23,797 nt of DNA. It comes from a virus. The translations under genes and the position numbers were made by a program. The notes under the pieces are model-generated. The model was not told the origin of the DNA and did no database searches. It saw only the letters and a list, made by a program, of their open reading frames with translations. Shown here piece by piece: positions 1-7,226 of this stretch. The stretch lies in IMG/VR virus record IMGVR_UViG_3300028025_000195, positions 1 to 23,797 of that record; one strand, 5' to 3'. Each line of letters starts with the position of its first letter. Position 1 is the stretch's first letter.

Positions 1-21
1 AGACCCAAGGGAAGCGTCAAG

Positions 22-348
22 ATGACCATACAGAGGTTTGCTGACAACCCACCCTTAGTACTGCCCAAGACAGACCACCAGAGGCTTAAGGAGCTTAAGG
101 AGTTGATGATTAGGAGTGGAGGTAAGGATGTGGCTCAGAAGGTGATAGAGATAGCATTGAATGATGACCATCCCCATCAATTGGTAGCTTTGAAGATGTG
201 TCTTGATAGGACTCTTCCTATTAGCATGTTTGAGAAGGATAAGAGCCAGAGGTCAGCAGTCACCATTAACATAACAGGGTTGGGACAAGAGCCAACAATA
301 ATCGACACCTCTGAACAACCTGAAGACATCGAGGCAAAGTATGGCTGA
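22..348 (+). CDS. Possible small terminase subunit or DNA-packaging accessory protein
   Basis: This 108-residue protein lies directly upstream of the large terminase and overlaps it by 8 bases, the usual place for a small terminase that recognises DNA and regulates the motor. The middle is helical and charged, with a segment (VALKMCLDRTLP, about residues 55-66) of a kind I associate with small DNA-packaging proteins of environmental phages. The C-terminal third is acidic and probably flexible. The start is uncertain: the frame is open to base 1 and encodes RPKGSVK before the ATG at 22, and RPKGS is common near the N-terminus of such proteins, so the gene may begin outside the window. A purine-rich AGGGA at 8-12 could instead be the ribosome site for the ATG at 22. 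The function is inferred mainly from position. Confidence 0.6.
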   Translation: MTIQRFADNPPLVLPKTDHQRLKELKELMIRSGGKDVAQKVIEIALNDDHPHQLVALKMCLDRTLPISMFEKDKSQRSAVTINITGLGQEPTIIDTSEQPEDIEAKYG

Positions 349-1600
349 TCTCAATTTCTCTCTACTGCCCTGGCAACAGCAAGTCTTTGCTGACAAAACA
401 AGGTTCAAGGTTGTGGCTGCTGGGCGTAGATGCGGTAAGTCTAGAATGGCGGCAGTTACCCTACTGATAGAAGGATTAAAGTGTCCACAAGGCTCTGCGG
501 TTCTTTATGTGAGTCCCACTATGGGACAGAGTCGTCAAATCATTTGGGACTTACTGCTAGACCTTGGAAGAGAGGTTATTCAGTCTTCTCATGTGAACAA
601 CTTAGACATTACCCTGATAAACGGGGCTAGGATATACGTCCGTGGTGCGGATAGACCTGATACCCTTCGTGGAGTCTCATTGACCTATGCCGTTCTTGAC
701 GAGGTTGCCGACATTAAGCCCGAAGCATGGGAACAGGTCATTCGAGCCAGTTTGTCTGATAAACGGGGGAGAGCACTCTTCATCGGCACTCCAAAAGGGC
801 GCAATTGGTTCTATGACACCTTTAAGTTGGGCGAGAGTGAAGATGATCCGGATTGGAAGTCCTGGCACTTCACTACCGCTGATAACCCCTTGATTGACGC
901 AAAAGAGATAGAAAGTGCTAAGAAGACCCTAAGTACCTTTGCTTTTAAACAAGAGTACATGGCTTCGTTTACCAATGCTGGTTCAGACATCTTTAAAGAA
1001 GAGTGGATTAAATACGGGGTTAAGCCTGAACATGGAAGCTATTACATCGCAGTTGACCTTGCAGGATTCGAGGAAGTTGCCAAACAAGCTGCCAACTCTA
1101 AGAAGCGTCTGGATGAGTCTGCTATCTCGATAGTGAAGGTCACAGACGATGGGAAGTGGTTTGTTGAGAAGATTGAACACGGGCGTTGGGATATCCGTGA
1201 GACTGCCTCAAAGATTCTGATAGCTATTCGGGACTACCGCCCTTTAAGTGTGGGGATAGAGAGGGGGGCGCTAAAGAACGCTGTTTTGCCCTATCTGAGC
1301 GACCTTATGAGGAAAAACAACACCTATGCCCATATCGTAGATTTGACCCACGGGAATAGAAAAAAAGCGGATCGAATCATCTGGGCTTTACAAGGTAGGT
1401 TCGAGCATGGCAGAATTGTGTTAAATTCGGAAGAAGATTGGGATGAGTTCGTAGACCAGTTAATCCTGTTTCCCGCACAAGGGGTTCACGATGACTTGCC
1501 TGACTCCCTTAGTTACATTGACCAACTTGCTGTCACTTCGTATATGGAAGAAGATGACTCCGAGGAGTGGGAACCAGTAGATATTATTAGTGGGGTATAA
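341..1600 (+). CDS. terL: Terminase large subunit (packaging ATPase and nuclease)
   Basis: This is the motor that pumps DNA into the prohead and cuts it. The ATPase domain has Walker A AGRRCGKS at residues 27-34, Walker B YAVLDE at 116-121 with the catalytic Glu121, and a coupling motif with GTPKG at 149-153. The C-terminal RNase H-like nuclease domain shows its acidic residues in three places: Asp239 in IAVDLAG, Glu307 in VGIERG, and the Asp384/385/388 cluster in HDDLPDS. At 419 residues it is slightly short for the family but has both domains. The ATG overlaps the preceding gene by 8 bases, which suggests translational coupling. The next gene begins 2 bases after the stop. The identification is secure; the packaging type (cos, pac or terminal repeat) cannot be told from this alone. 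Confidence 0.96.
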   Translation: MADLNFSLLPWQQQVFADKTRFKVVAAGRRCGKSRMAAVTLLIEGLKCPQGSAVLYVSPTMGQSRQIIWDLLLDLGREVIQSSHVNNLDITLINGARIYVRGADRPDTLRGVSLTYAVLDEVADIKPEAWEQVIRASLSDKRGRALFIGTPKGRNWFYDTFKLGESEDDPDWKSWHFTTADNPLIDAKEIESAKKTLSTFAFKQEYMASFTNAGSDIFKEEWIKYGVKPEHGSYYIAVDLAGFEEVAKQAANSKKRLDESAISIVKVTDDGKWFVEKIEHGRWDIRETASKILIAIRDYRPLSVGIERGALKNAVLPYLSDLMRKNNTYAHIVDLTHGNRKKADRIIWALQGRFEHGRIVLNSEEDWDEFVDQLILFPAQGVHDDLPDSLSYIDQLAVTSYMEEDDSEEWEPVDIISGV

Positions 1601-1602
1601 GG

Positions 1603-2007
1603 ATGGATGACCCGATAAGCAATGCTAGACCTGATGGTTCACCAAAAGGAACTGGGTTTTTTGGCGCATTGAAAAGGCCAGATGGTAAGGTATCTACAGA
1701 AATATCTATTGGGTTAGATGTTGATGGTAAGCAAATAAACGTTCCATTACTTGTTCCATCCCTTACTTTTGAAGAGCTGAATTACTTGCTTCAAAGCAAT
1801 GTTGATTCAAAAGACTTCCTGAAAAACTTGCCCCCTTCTATAATGGACAAAGCCTATAATCACGCAGAACAGCGTATTAAGGCGGGAATGTCACCTTTTG
1901 CGTTGCCTAACGAGGTCTTTAAGCCTCCAGTTGCACCAAAAGCACAACAAATGCCTGAAGCTGCGAATATTCAGTATCAAGACCCTTTTGGCGACACTAC
2001 AAGGTAA
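1603..2007 (+). CDS. Small phage protein with conserved SPKGTGFFG / IGLDVDG domain
   Basis: This 134-residue protein sits between the large terminase and the portal. Residues about 10-100 form a compact domain with RPDGSPKGTGFFG, then EISIGLDVDGKQINVPLLVPSLT, then a helical end with IMDKAYNHAEQRIKAG. I recognise this domain from many environmental phages, where it is also found fused to larger virion proteins, but I know of no assigned function. The last 25 residues are Pro/Gln-rich and look unstructured. The ATG is 2 bases after the terminase stop, with GGGGTATAAGG before it as a plausible ribosome site. The portal start follows 4 bases after the stop. A minor virion or head-tail role is inference. 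Confidence 0.7.
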   Translation: MDDPISNARPDGSPKGTGFFGALKRPDGKVSTEISIGLDVDGKQINVPLLVPSLTFEELNYLLQSNVDSKDFLKNLPPSIMDKAYNHAEQRIKAGMSPFALPNEVFKPPVAPKAQQMPEAANIQYQDPFGDTTR

Positions 2008-2011
2008 TATC

Positions 2012-3982
2012 ATGGAATATCAAGAACCAACCGAGTCCGACAAGGAAATAGTTAACTTTGTTGTTAACCATTGTGATCGTTGGAGGGATTGGAGAGATGT
2101 TAACTGTCTTGATGATTGGCTAGAGTACGAGCGCATCTTTAATGGTGAGTGGGATGTCCAAGACAAAACCCGTGAATCCGAGAGAAGCCGTATCGTTACC
2201 CCCGCTACCCAACAAGCCGTAGAGACACGCCATGCCGAGATCATGGAAGCCATCTTCGGTCAGGGTGAGTTCTTTGACATTCAAGACGATATTCGTGATG
2301 TTAACGGAAGCCCCCTCGATGTTGCTGCCATCAAAGCACAACTCATGGAAGACTTCAAAGTAGACAAGATTCGCAAGTCTATTGACCAGATTGAGCTGTT
2401 GGCAGAGATTTATGGCACTGGCATCGGTGAGATTGTTGTCAAAACAGAGAAAGTCTTTGTTCCCGCTACTCAGGCAATACCTGGTCAAATGGGACAAGCG
2501 GCTATCGGAGTGGTAGAACAAGACCGCATTGCAGTCAAGATTGTTCCTGTAAACCCCCGTAACTTCTTGTTTGATCCCAATGGAACATCTATTGATGACT
2601 GTATGGGTGTGGCTATCGAGAAGTATGTCTCTATCCACAAGGTCGTTAAAGGTCAAGAAGAAGGCATCTACCGCAAGGTAAAAGTCGGTACTGACTCGAT
2701 GGATACAGACTTAGAGCCTACCCAAGAGATTACTCAGTACGAAGACGATAAAGTTAAACTTTTGACTTACTATGGTTTAGTTCCTCGTGAGTATCTTGAA
2801 GAACTAGAAGAAGATGGTGCTGAAGTAGAAGACTTGTTCCCTGAAGATTCTCTACAAGATGAGTATTCCGATCTGGTTGAGGCTATCGTAGTGATTGCCA
2901 ATGATGGTGTTCTTCTGAAGGCAGAAAAGAACCCATACATGATGAAGGATCGCCCAATCCTTGCTTATCAGGACGATACAGTTCCTAATCGTTTGTTGGG
3001 TCGTGGTACTGTCGAGAAGGCTTACAACTCACAAAAGGCTATAGATGCCCAAGTTCGTTCACATTTAGATTCACTAGCCCTGACAACTAGCCCAATGATG
3101 GCTATGGATGCCACTCGCCTCCCCCGTGGTGCTAAGTTTGAAGTAAAGCCAGGTAAGGCTATCCTGACAAACGGCAATCCCAATGAGATTCTGTTCCCGT
3201 TCAAGTTTGGTAATACTGATGGTTCTAACCTGACAACTGCCAAAGAGTTTGAGCGTATGCTTTTGATGGCAACAGGAACTCTTGACTCTCAGGGAATGAT
3301 TACTGCGGTGTCCAGAGATGCTGGTCAGGGTGGTATTTCGATGGCTACTGCCTCAATTATCAAGAAATACAAGCGTACCTTGGTGAACTTCCAAGAGGAT
3401 TTCATGATCCCCTTCATCACCAAAGCCGCCTATCGGTATATGCAGTTCGATCCAGAGCGTTATCCTACTGTGGACATGAAGTTCATTCCTACGGCAGCAC
3501 TTGGAATCATTGCTAGAGAGCATGAGCAACAACAATTTATCGCTTTATTGCAGACTCTTGGCCCTAATACACCTGTTTTGCCTATCATTTTGAAGGGCAT
3601 CATGGCTAATTCTTCTCTATCAAACAGATTTGAATTGATTGAGATGCTCGACAAGATGGCTGTTGCTGATCCACAAGCCCAACAAGCGGCTCAGATGCAA
3701 CAACAATTGGCTATGCAACTGGCACAGGCTCAGATTGCTGTCCAAACGACTCAAGCAGAGCAAAACAAGGCAGAGGCTCAGAAGTTGTTAACAGAGGCTC
3801 AGTTGATGCCTATTGAATTGCAAGCAAAGAGTATGGCGGCTAACACGAAGAACCTCCCAACTGATGACGCTTTGGCTTCCAGAGAGTTTGATAAGCGGGT
3901 CAAGGTTGCTGAATTGATGCTAAAAGAAGCAGATATTCAGAACAAGGCTAAGATTGTTGAAAAACAAATGACTAGACAATGA
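2012..3982 (+). CDS. Portal protein (head-tail connector)
   Basis: This 656-residue protein forms the dodecameric ring through which DNA enters and leaves the head. Size, position after the terminase and sequence style fit podovirus portals: an acidic helical N-terminus, an early segment with SRIVTPATQQAVETRHAEIMEA that is typical of the family, a wing and stem core with PVNPRNFLFDP and KDRPILAYQ, and a long Gln/Ala-rich C-terminal coiled coil at roughly 550-630, which could form a barrel. The frame is open upstream to 1898, but that stretch overlaps the previous gene by more than 100 bases. The ATG at 2012 (MEYQEPTESD) comes just after the previous stop and gives the expected N-terminus. The stop overlaps the next gene by an ATGA. 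Confidence 0.92.
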   Translation: MEYQEPTESDKEIVNFVVNHCDRWRDWRDVNCLDDWLEYERIFNGEWDVQDKTRESERSRIVTPATQQAVETRHAEIMEAIFGQGEFFDIQDDIRDVNGSPLDVAAIKAQLMEDFKVDKIRKSIDQIELLAEIYGTGIGEIVVKTEKVFVPATQAIPGQMGQAAIGVVEQDRIAVKIVPVNPRNFLFDPNGTSIDDCMGVAIEKYVSIHKVVKGQEEGIYRKVKVGTDSMDTDLEPTQEITQYEDDKVKLLTYYGLVPREYLEELEEDGAEVEDLFPEDSLQDEYSDLVEAIVVIANDGVLLKAEKNPYMMKDRPILAYQDDTVPNRLLGRGTVEKAYNSQKAIDAQVRSHLDSLALTTSPMMAMDATRLPRGAKFEVKPGKAILTNGNPNEILFPFKFGNTDGSNLTTAKEFERMLLMATGTLDSQGMITAVSRDAGQGGISMATASIIKKYKRTLVNFQEDFMIPFITKAAYRYMQFDPERYPTVDMKFIPTAALGIIAREHEQQQFIALLQTLGPNTPVLPIILKGIMANSSLSNRFELIEMLDKMAVADPQAQQAAQMQQQLAMQLAQAQIAVQTTQAEQNKAEAQKLLTEAQLMPIELQAKSMAANTKNLPTDDALASREFDKRVKVAELMLKEADIQNKAKIVEKQMTRQ

Positions 3983-4218
3983 ACCCAGAACTTCAAAAGT
4001 ACTACGAAGAGAGATTCTCCACAATGTCCACACAAGGTTGGATAGATTTGATGGAGGATGTTGACAAAATGATAGAACCTTTGAATAATATTTCAACGAT
4101 TGCAGATGAAAAAAGTCTACAATTCAGAAAAGGTGAGTTATCTATACTTATTTGGCTGAAAAACTTGAAACAAGTCAGCGAAAGAGCATTTGAGGACTTA
4201 AATGAGAAGAATGTATGA
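3979..4218 (+). CDS. Small hypothetical protein following the portal
   Basis: This 79-residue protein is translationally coupled to the portal through an ATGA overlap. It looks all-helical: MNPELQKYYEERFSTM, then a Trp- and acid-rich helix (GWIDLMEDVDKMIEPL), then FRKGELSILIWLKNLKQ. It has no cysteine motif, signal peptide or membrane segment. I do not recognise a family with confidence. Its place between the portal and a zinc ribbon protein, in a fully head-related operon, suggests an assembly or minor head role, but that is only context. Confidence 0.75.
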   Translation: MNPELQKYYEERFSTMSTQGWIDLMEDVDKMIEPLNNISTIADEKSLQFRKGELSILIWLKNLKQVSERAFEDLNEKNV

Positions 4219-4429
4219 ATTTGCCTGTATAAACGGGCATAAGACAGAGAGATTTGTTGTTTATGAGACAACAAGTCTGAAGTGTGAGTGTGGTGAGGAT
4301 TCTCATCGCATTCTTTCAGCGCCAGCTTTTAAGTTAGAAGGGTGGTCTGGAGCGTTTCCATCATCGCATGGGAAGTTCGAGAAAAGCCATTTGGATAAGT
4401 TAAAGGCTGAACGCAAAATCAACTCATAA
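4202..4429 (+). CDS. FmdB-like zinc ribbon protein
   Basis: This 75-residue protein has the layout of the FmdB-type small zinc ribbon: an aromatic start (MYEFACINGH), a short beta segment, a second cysteine pair (LKCECG), and the RILSAPAFKLEG segment after the ribbon that is characteristic of the family. The likely metal ligands are Cys9, His13, Cys28 and Cys30, so the first CxxC knuckle of typical members has become Cys-x3-His. The C-terminus is basic (KLKAERK). A second in-frame ATG at 4211 would give a start (MYEF) closer to the usual family N-terminus. The gene overlaps the preceding one by 17 bases. The role in the phage is unknown; binding nucleic acid or a protein partner is inference. 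Confidence 0.78.
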   Translation: MRRMYEFACINGHKTERFVVYETTSLKCECGEDSHRILSAPAFKLEGWSGAFPSSHGKFEKSHLDKLKAERKINS

Positions 4430-4487
4430 GCAATTATGCCGAGTTGAATCTCCTACAACCGATTGACGGCAGGAAAAGGAAAAAAGT

Positions 4488-5228
4488 ATGTTGATTGATG
4501 ATGACAAAGAAGAGTTGGGTGAGTTAGAGATCGAAGAGCAGAAGATCGAGCAAAAGCCTGAACTTCCTGAGAAATACAGGGATAAAAGTTTAGACGAGAT
4601 TGTGAAGATGCACCAAGAGGCTGAAAAGCTCATTGGAAAGCAAGCACAAGAGGTAGGCGAGGTCAGGAAGCTAGCCGATGAACTCATCAAACAGAACCTT
4701 GGTTCACGACAACAGACTAGGCAGGAAGAGCCTGAAGTAGATTTCTTTGAGAATCCACAGAAGGCAATTCAGAGGACTGTTGATAATCACCCCGACATCC
4801 AAGCGGCTCGCATGGCGACTCTTGAGATGAAAAAGGCACAAATTCAGCAGAGGTTAGCGCAAGAACATCCTGATTTTGGCGACATCGCTAAAGATCAAGA
4901 TTTTGCAAATTGGGTGAAGTCTAGCCCTGTTCGCATTAAGTTATTTGAGCAAGCCGATGCGGGATATGATTATGACTCTGCCAATGAATTGCTATCGACC
5001 TATAAACAGCTACGAACTGTAAAAAGTAAGCAAGTAAGTGATGAGGGTGAGGTAACTCGCAAGCAGAACTTAAAGGCAGTAGGTGTTGATGTAGGTGGTT
5101 CTGGTGAATCATCAAAGAAGGTATATAGAAGGGCTGACCTTATTCAGCTTCAGTTGAGAGACCCAGATCGTTATGCAGCGCTAAGTGATGAAATCATGCA
5201 AGCGTACATAGAGAAACGGGTTCGTTAA
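4488..5228 (+). CDS. Capsid scaffolding-like protein
   Basis: This 246-residue, highly charged protein precedes the major capsid gene, the expected place for a scaffold that shapes the prohead and then leaves. It begins with an acidic stretch, followed by LPEKYRDKSLDEIVKMHQEA and KLIGKQAQEVGEVRKLADEL at about residues 28-68, a motif and coiled coil I associate with scaffold proteins of podoviruses. The middle is helical (IQAARMATLEMKKAQIQQRL). The C-terminal 60 residues are basic (KVYRRADLIQLQLRDPDRY), as expected for a capsid-binding end. A 58-base spacer precedes it, with a purine-rich AGGAAAAGGAAAAAAG before the ATG. I see no convincing promoter in that spacer. Confidence 0.82.
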   Translation: MLIDDDKEELGELEIEEQKIEQKPELPEKYRDKSLDEIVKMHQEAEKLIGKQAQEVGEVRKLADELIKQNLGSRQQTRQEEPEVDFFENPQKAIQRTVDNHPDIQAARMATLEMKKAQIQQRLAQEHPDFGDIAKDQDFANWVKSSPVRIKLFEQADAGYDYDSANELLSTYKQLRTVKSKQVSDEGEVTRKQNLKAVGVDVGGSGESSKKVYRRADLIQLQLRDPDRYAALSDEIMQAYIEKRVR

Positions 5229-5238
5229 AATTTGTTTT

Positions 5239-5244
5239 AGGAGA
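5239..5244 (+). promoter_or_regulatory. Strong ribosome binding site of the major capsid gene
   Basis: AGGAGA lies 7 bases before the ATG at 5252. It matches the anti-Shine-Dalgarno sequence well and fixes the capsid start, in line with a highly expressed protein. Confidence 0.8.
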
Positions 5245-5251
5245 TTTAATC

Positions 5252-6214
5252 ATGGCATATCCAACACCAGCGGTAACCACAACCACCGCAGCAACGTTCA
5301 TTCCAGAAATTTGGAGTGATGAAATCGTAGCCGCTTACAAGAAAAACCTTGTATTGGCTAACATCGTTATGAAGATGAACTTCAAGGGCAAGAAGGGTGA
5401 CACAGTTCACATTCCAGCTCCTACCCGTGGTTCAGCTTCTGCAAAAGCCGCCTCTACTGCCGTCACTCTGATTGCAGATACTGAGACAGAAGTTTTGGTT
5501 TCTATCAACCAACACTTTGAATACTCACGTTTCATTGAGGACATCGTTGAAGCCCAAGCCTTGAACAGCTTGCGCCAGTTCTATACTGCTGATGCTGGCT
5601 ATGCGCTTGCCAAGCAAGTAGACACTAGCTTGATCCAGTTGGGTCGTGCATTCAATGGTGCTACTGTCGGTACTAACGACTACGCAACAAGCAATACATC
5701 CACCAAAGCCTTCATCGGTTCTGATGGCACTACTGCTTACAACAGCACATCTTCCAATGCAGCCGCATTGACTGACGCTGCTATTCGTCGCACTATTCAG
5801 CGTTTGGACGACAACGACACTCCTATGGATGGTCGCTTCTTTATCATTCCTCCTTCAAGCCGCAATACGTTGATGGGTCTTGCCCGTTACACAGAACAGG
5901 CTTTTGTGGGTAATGGCAATGCAATCCGCAATGGTGAAATCGGTCAACTGTATGGTATCCCCGTGTTCACAACAAGCAATGCTGATACTGGTGCTGGTAA
6001 CTCTGGCGCTGATCGTATCTGCTTGATGGGCCACAAGGACTCTATGGTTTTGGTTGAGCAAATGGGCATCCGTTCACAGACTCAATACAAGCAAGACTAC
6101 TTGGCTACCTTGTTCACATCTGACACACTTTATGGTGTGAAAGCAATGCGTACAGCCGCCACAACTGGTGCAGCTTTGTCTTCTAGCGCATTTGCGTTGG
6201 CAGTTCCAGCCTAA
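5252..6214 (+). CDS. Major capsid protein
   Basis: This 320-residue protein builds the icosahedral shell. Position after the scaffold, size, a strong ribosome site and a terminator close behind all fit. Recognisable elements are an N-terminal arm (AATFIPEIWSDEIVAAYKKN, about residues 14-33), the GKKGDTVHIPAPTRG segment (46-60) typical of HK97-fold coat proteins of podoviruses, VSINQHFEYSRFIEDI in the spine region, and FFIIPPSSRNTLMG in the axial domain. The Ala/Ser-rich C-terminus is probably short and exposed. Codon use looks smooth and unlike the AT-rich, Lys-rich small genes nearby. I would place it with HK97-fold coats of P22/T7-like environmental podoviruses, but I cannot choose the exact family by eye. 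Confidence 0.93.
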   Translation: MAYPTPAVTTTTAATFIPEIWSDEIVAAYKKNLVLANIVMKMNFKGKKGDTVHIPAPTRGSASAKAASTAVTLIADTETEVLVSINQHFEYSRFIEDIVEAQALNSLRQFYTADAGYALAKQVDTSLIQLGRAFNGATVGTNDYATSNTSTKAFIGSDGTTAYNSTSSNAAALTDAAIRRTIQRLDDNDTPMDGRFFIIPPSSRNTLMGLARYTEQAFVGNGNAIRNGEIGQLYGIPVFTTSNADTGAGNSGADRICLMGHKDSMVLVEQMGIRSQTQYKQDYLATLFTSDTLYGVKAMRTAATTGAALSSSAFALAVPA

Positions 6215-6226
6215 TAGTTGCCACTT

Positions 6227-6260
6227 TCCCCTCATCTTCACGGGTGGGGGGATTTTTTCT
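6227..6260 (+). terminator. Rho-independent terminator after the major capsid gene
   Basis: TCCCCTCA at 6227-6234 pairs with TGGGGGGA at 6245-6252 (8 bp with one G-U), around a 10-base loop, followed by six T residues at 6253-6258. It begins 13 bases after the capsid stop. It probably lets part of transcription through to the next gene. Confidence 0.85.
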
Positions 6261-6265
6261 AATCT

Positions 6266-6271
6266 AGGAGG
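6266..6271 (+). promoter_or_regulatory. Consensus ribosome binding site of the decoration-like gene
   Basis: AGGAGG, 8 bases before the ATG at 6280, is a full Shine-Dalgarno consensus and one of the strongest in the window, suggesting high translation of the 107-residue protein that follows. Confidence 0.8.
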
Positions 6272-6279
6272 AATTTATT

Positions 6280-6603
6280 ATGGCAGCAGCATCAGCAGTC
6301 GTTTCCCGCAGGGGTAATGACCAGTTTCGTGGTCTATTTACAGACACTTGGGACGTTACCTGTACTCTTGATAGCGCATCAGTAGCTACTACTGCAACCG
6401 CTACAGATACAGTTACAGTTCCAGGCGTTGCATTGGGCGACATGGTTATCGGTATGGCAATTGGCGTTTCTGAGGCAGGTTTGGTTCGTAGAGCCTATGT
6501 TTCAGCCGCTAATACAGTTACTATCGTGACTTACAACCCTACAGCAGGTTCTGTAGACTTGGCATCAACCACATTGAACCTTATTGTGGCTCGTGCGGTG
6601 TAA
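6280..6603 (+). CDS. Probable head decoration or minor capsid protein
   Basis: This 107-residue protein directly follows the major capsid gene and is bracketed by two terminators. It is rich in Ala, Thr and Val and reads as alternating beta strands: TATDTVTVPGVALGDMVIGMA, RRAYVSAANTVTIVTYNPT, then GSVDLASTTLNLIVARA. This looks like a small beta-sandwich of a kind seen next to coat genes in many environmental phages. A consensus ribosome site and its own terminator suggest high-level expression, which suits a protein used in hundreds of copies on the shell. Decoration protein is the best inference; a fibre-like or stabilising role is possible. It ends with tandem stops TAATAA. Confidence 0.72.
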   Translation: MAAASAVVSRRGNDQFRGLFTDTWDVTCTLDSASVATTATATDTVTVPGVALGDMVIGMAIGVSEAGLVRRAYVSAANTVTIVTYNPTAGSVDLASTTLNLIVARAV

Positions 6604-6604
6604 T

Positions 6605-6632
6605 AAAAGGGGGCTAATACCCCCCTTTTTTT
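6605..6632 (+). terminator. Rho-independent terminator after the decoration-like gene
   Basis: AAAAGGGGG at 6605-6613 pairs with CCCCCTTTT at 6621-6629 around the loop CTAATAC, with a run of seven T residues. It is a perfect 9-bp stem and begins just past the TAATAA stops, 28 bases before the next gene. The A- and T-rich base makes it potentially active on both strands. Confidence 0.9.
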
Positions 6633-6641
6633 GGAGTTCTT

Positions 6642-6836
6642 ATGGCGACCTTTAGATGTTTAACAAGTGGACAGACAGTCACTTTTACCTATCAGCACGA
6701 TATTGATTCGATGAAAGGTCATCAAGGTTACGTCAGAATTGATGAAGTTGAAGAAGAAACTTCTGAAAAGCAAATAGTCTTGCAACCTCCAGTACCTGTT
6801 AAGAAGATGGGTCGTCCAAGGAAATCAAATGTCTGA
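6642..6836 (+). CDS. Small hypothetical protein with C-terminal AT-hook-like motif
   Basis: This 64-residue protein follows the second terminator and has a GGAG ribosome site just ahead of its ATG. The N-terminal half looks like a small beta domain (FRCLTSGQTVTFTYQHDID, then HQGYVRID). The middle is acidic (EVEEETSEKQ) and the end is Pro-rich and basic with KKMGRPRKSN, which resembles an AT-hook minor-groove binding core (GRPRK). Small proteins with this arrangement are familiar beside phage capsid genes, but I know no proven function. DNA binding through the hook is inference from the motif. It overlaps the next gene by 8 bases. Confidence 0.75.
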   Translation: MATFRCLTSGQTVTFTYQHDIDSMKGHQGYVRIDEVEEETSEKQIVLQPPVPVKKMGRPRKSNV

Positions 6837-7032
6837 GATTGATCCACGAGAATTTGGCAAGTTAGAGGCTCAAGTTGAGGCTCTACAAACAGAAGTTCAC
6901 GCACTTCGCCAAGATATTAAGACGCTTTTAGAAATGGCTAACAAATCTAAAGGCGGTTTTTTCGTTGGAATGGCGATAGCCTCCGTTGTTGGCGGCATCA
7001 TTTCTTTCATTGCAACCAAGCTAGTTCGATAA
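6829..7032 (+). CDS. Small coiled-coil membrane protein (XhlA/holin-like)
   Basis: This 67-residue protein has two parts. Residues 8-40 form an amphipathic coiled coil (LEAQVEALQTEVHALRQDI), and residues 44-64 form one Gly-rich membrane helix (FFVGMAIASVVGGIISFIA) ending in a short basic tail. This is the architecture of XhlA-type haemolysin or holin-accessory proteins. It lies in the head region, far from the lysis genes at 22787-23797, so a membrane role in lysis or in virion assembly cannot be decided. It overlaps the preceding gene by 8 bases and precedes the basic miniprotein cassette by 8 bases. Confidence 0.75.
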   Translation: MSEIDPREFGKLEAQVEALQTEVHALRQDIKTLLEMANKSKGGFFVGMAIASVVGGIISFIATKLVR

Positions 7033-7040
7033 GGATTTAT

Positions 7041-7226
7041 ATGCCACAAGTTGGAAACAAGAAATTCCCATACACAGAAAAAGGCGAGAAAGAAGCCAAA
7101 GAGTATGGCAAGAAGAAATCTATGCCTGTTACTGTAATGATTGCTATTGGTAAGCCTAAAGCTATGCCTACTCGTGGTGGTCGTACTGCTTCGAACATGA
7201 TGAAAAAAGCAGGTCGTGGCAAATGA
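7041..7226 (+). CDS. Basic miniprotein 1 (VGNKKFPYTEKG type)
   Basis: This 61-residue protein has 16 Lys/Arg and 4 acidic residues by hand count (about +12). It starts with MPQVGNKKFPYTEKGEKEA, a signature I recognise from small phage proteins near capsid genes, and ends with the basic GRTASNMMKKAGRGK. A good ribosome site (AAGGA at 7031-7035) lies 5 bases before the ATG. It is the first of four consecutive short basic genes joined by ATGA overlaps. No enzymatic motif is visible. Binding to DNA or RNA, or packaging with the genome, is inference from charge and location. Confidence 0.82.
   Translation: MPQVGNKKFPYTEKGEKEAKEYGKKKSMPVTVMIAIGKPKAMPTRGGRTASNMMKKAGRGK

Noticed and set aside
1898-2011. 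N-terminal extension of the portal frame upstream of 2012
   Set aside because: It would overlap the preceding gene by about 110 bases and encodes a sequence unlike portal N-termini. The ATG at 2012 follows directly after that gene's stop.
2120-2656. Minus-strand open frame of 178 codons opposite the portal gene
   Set aside because: It shows no recognisable domain or ribosome site, and the plus-strand portal explains the region.
4430-4487. 58-base spacer before the scaffold gene examined for a promoter or terminator
   Set aside because: Apart from the purine-rich ribosome site I see no hairpin with a T run and no convincing -35/-10 pair.
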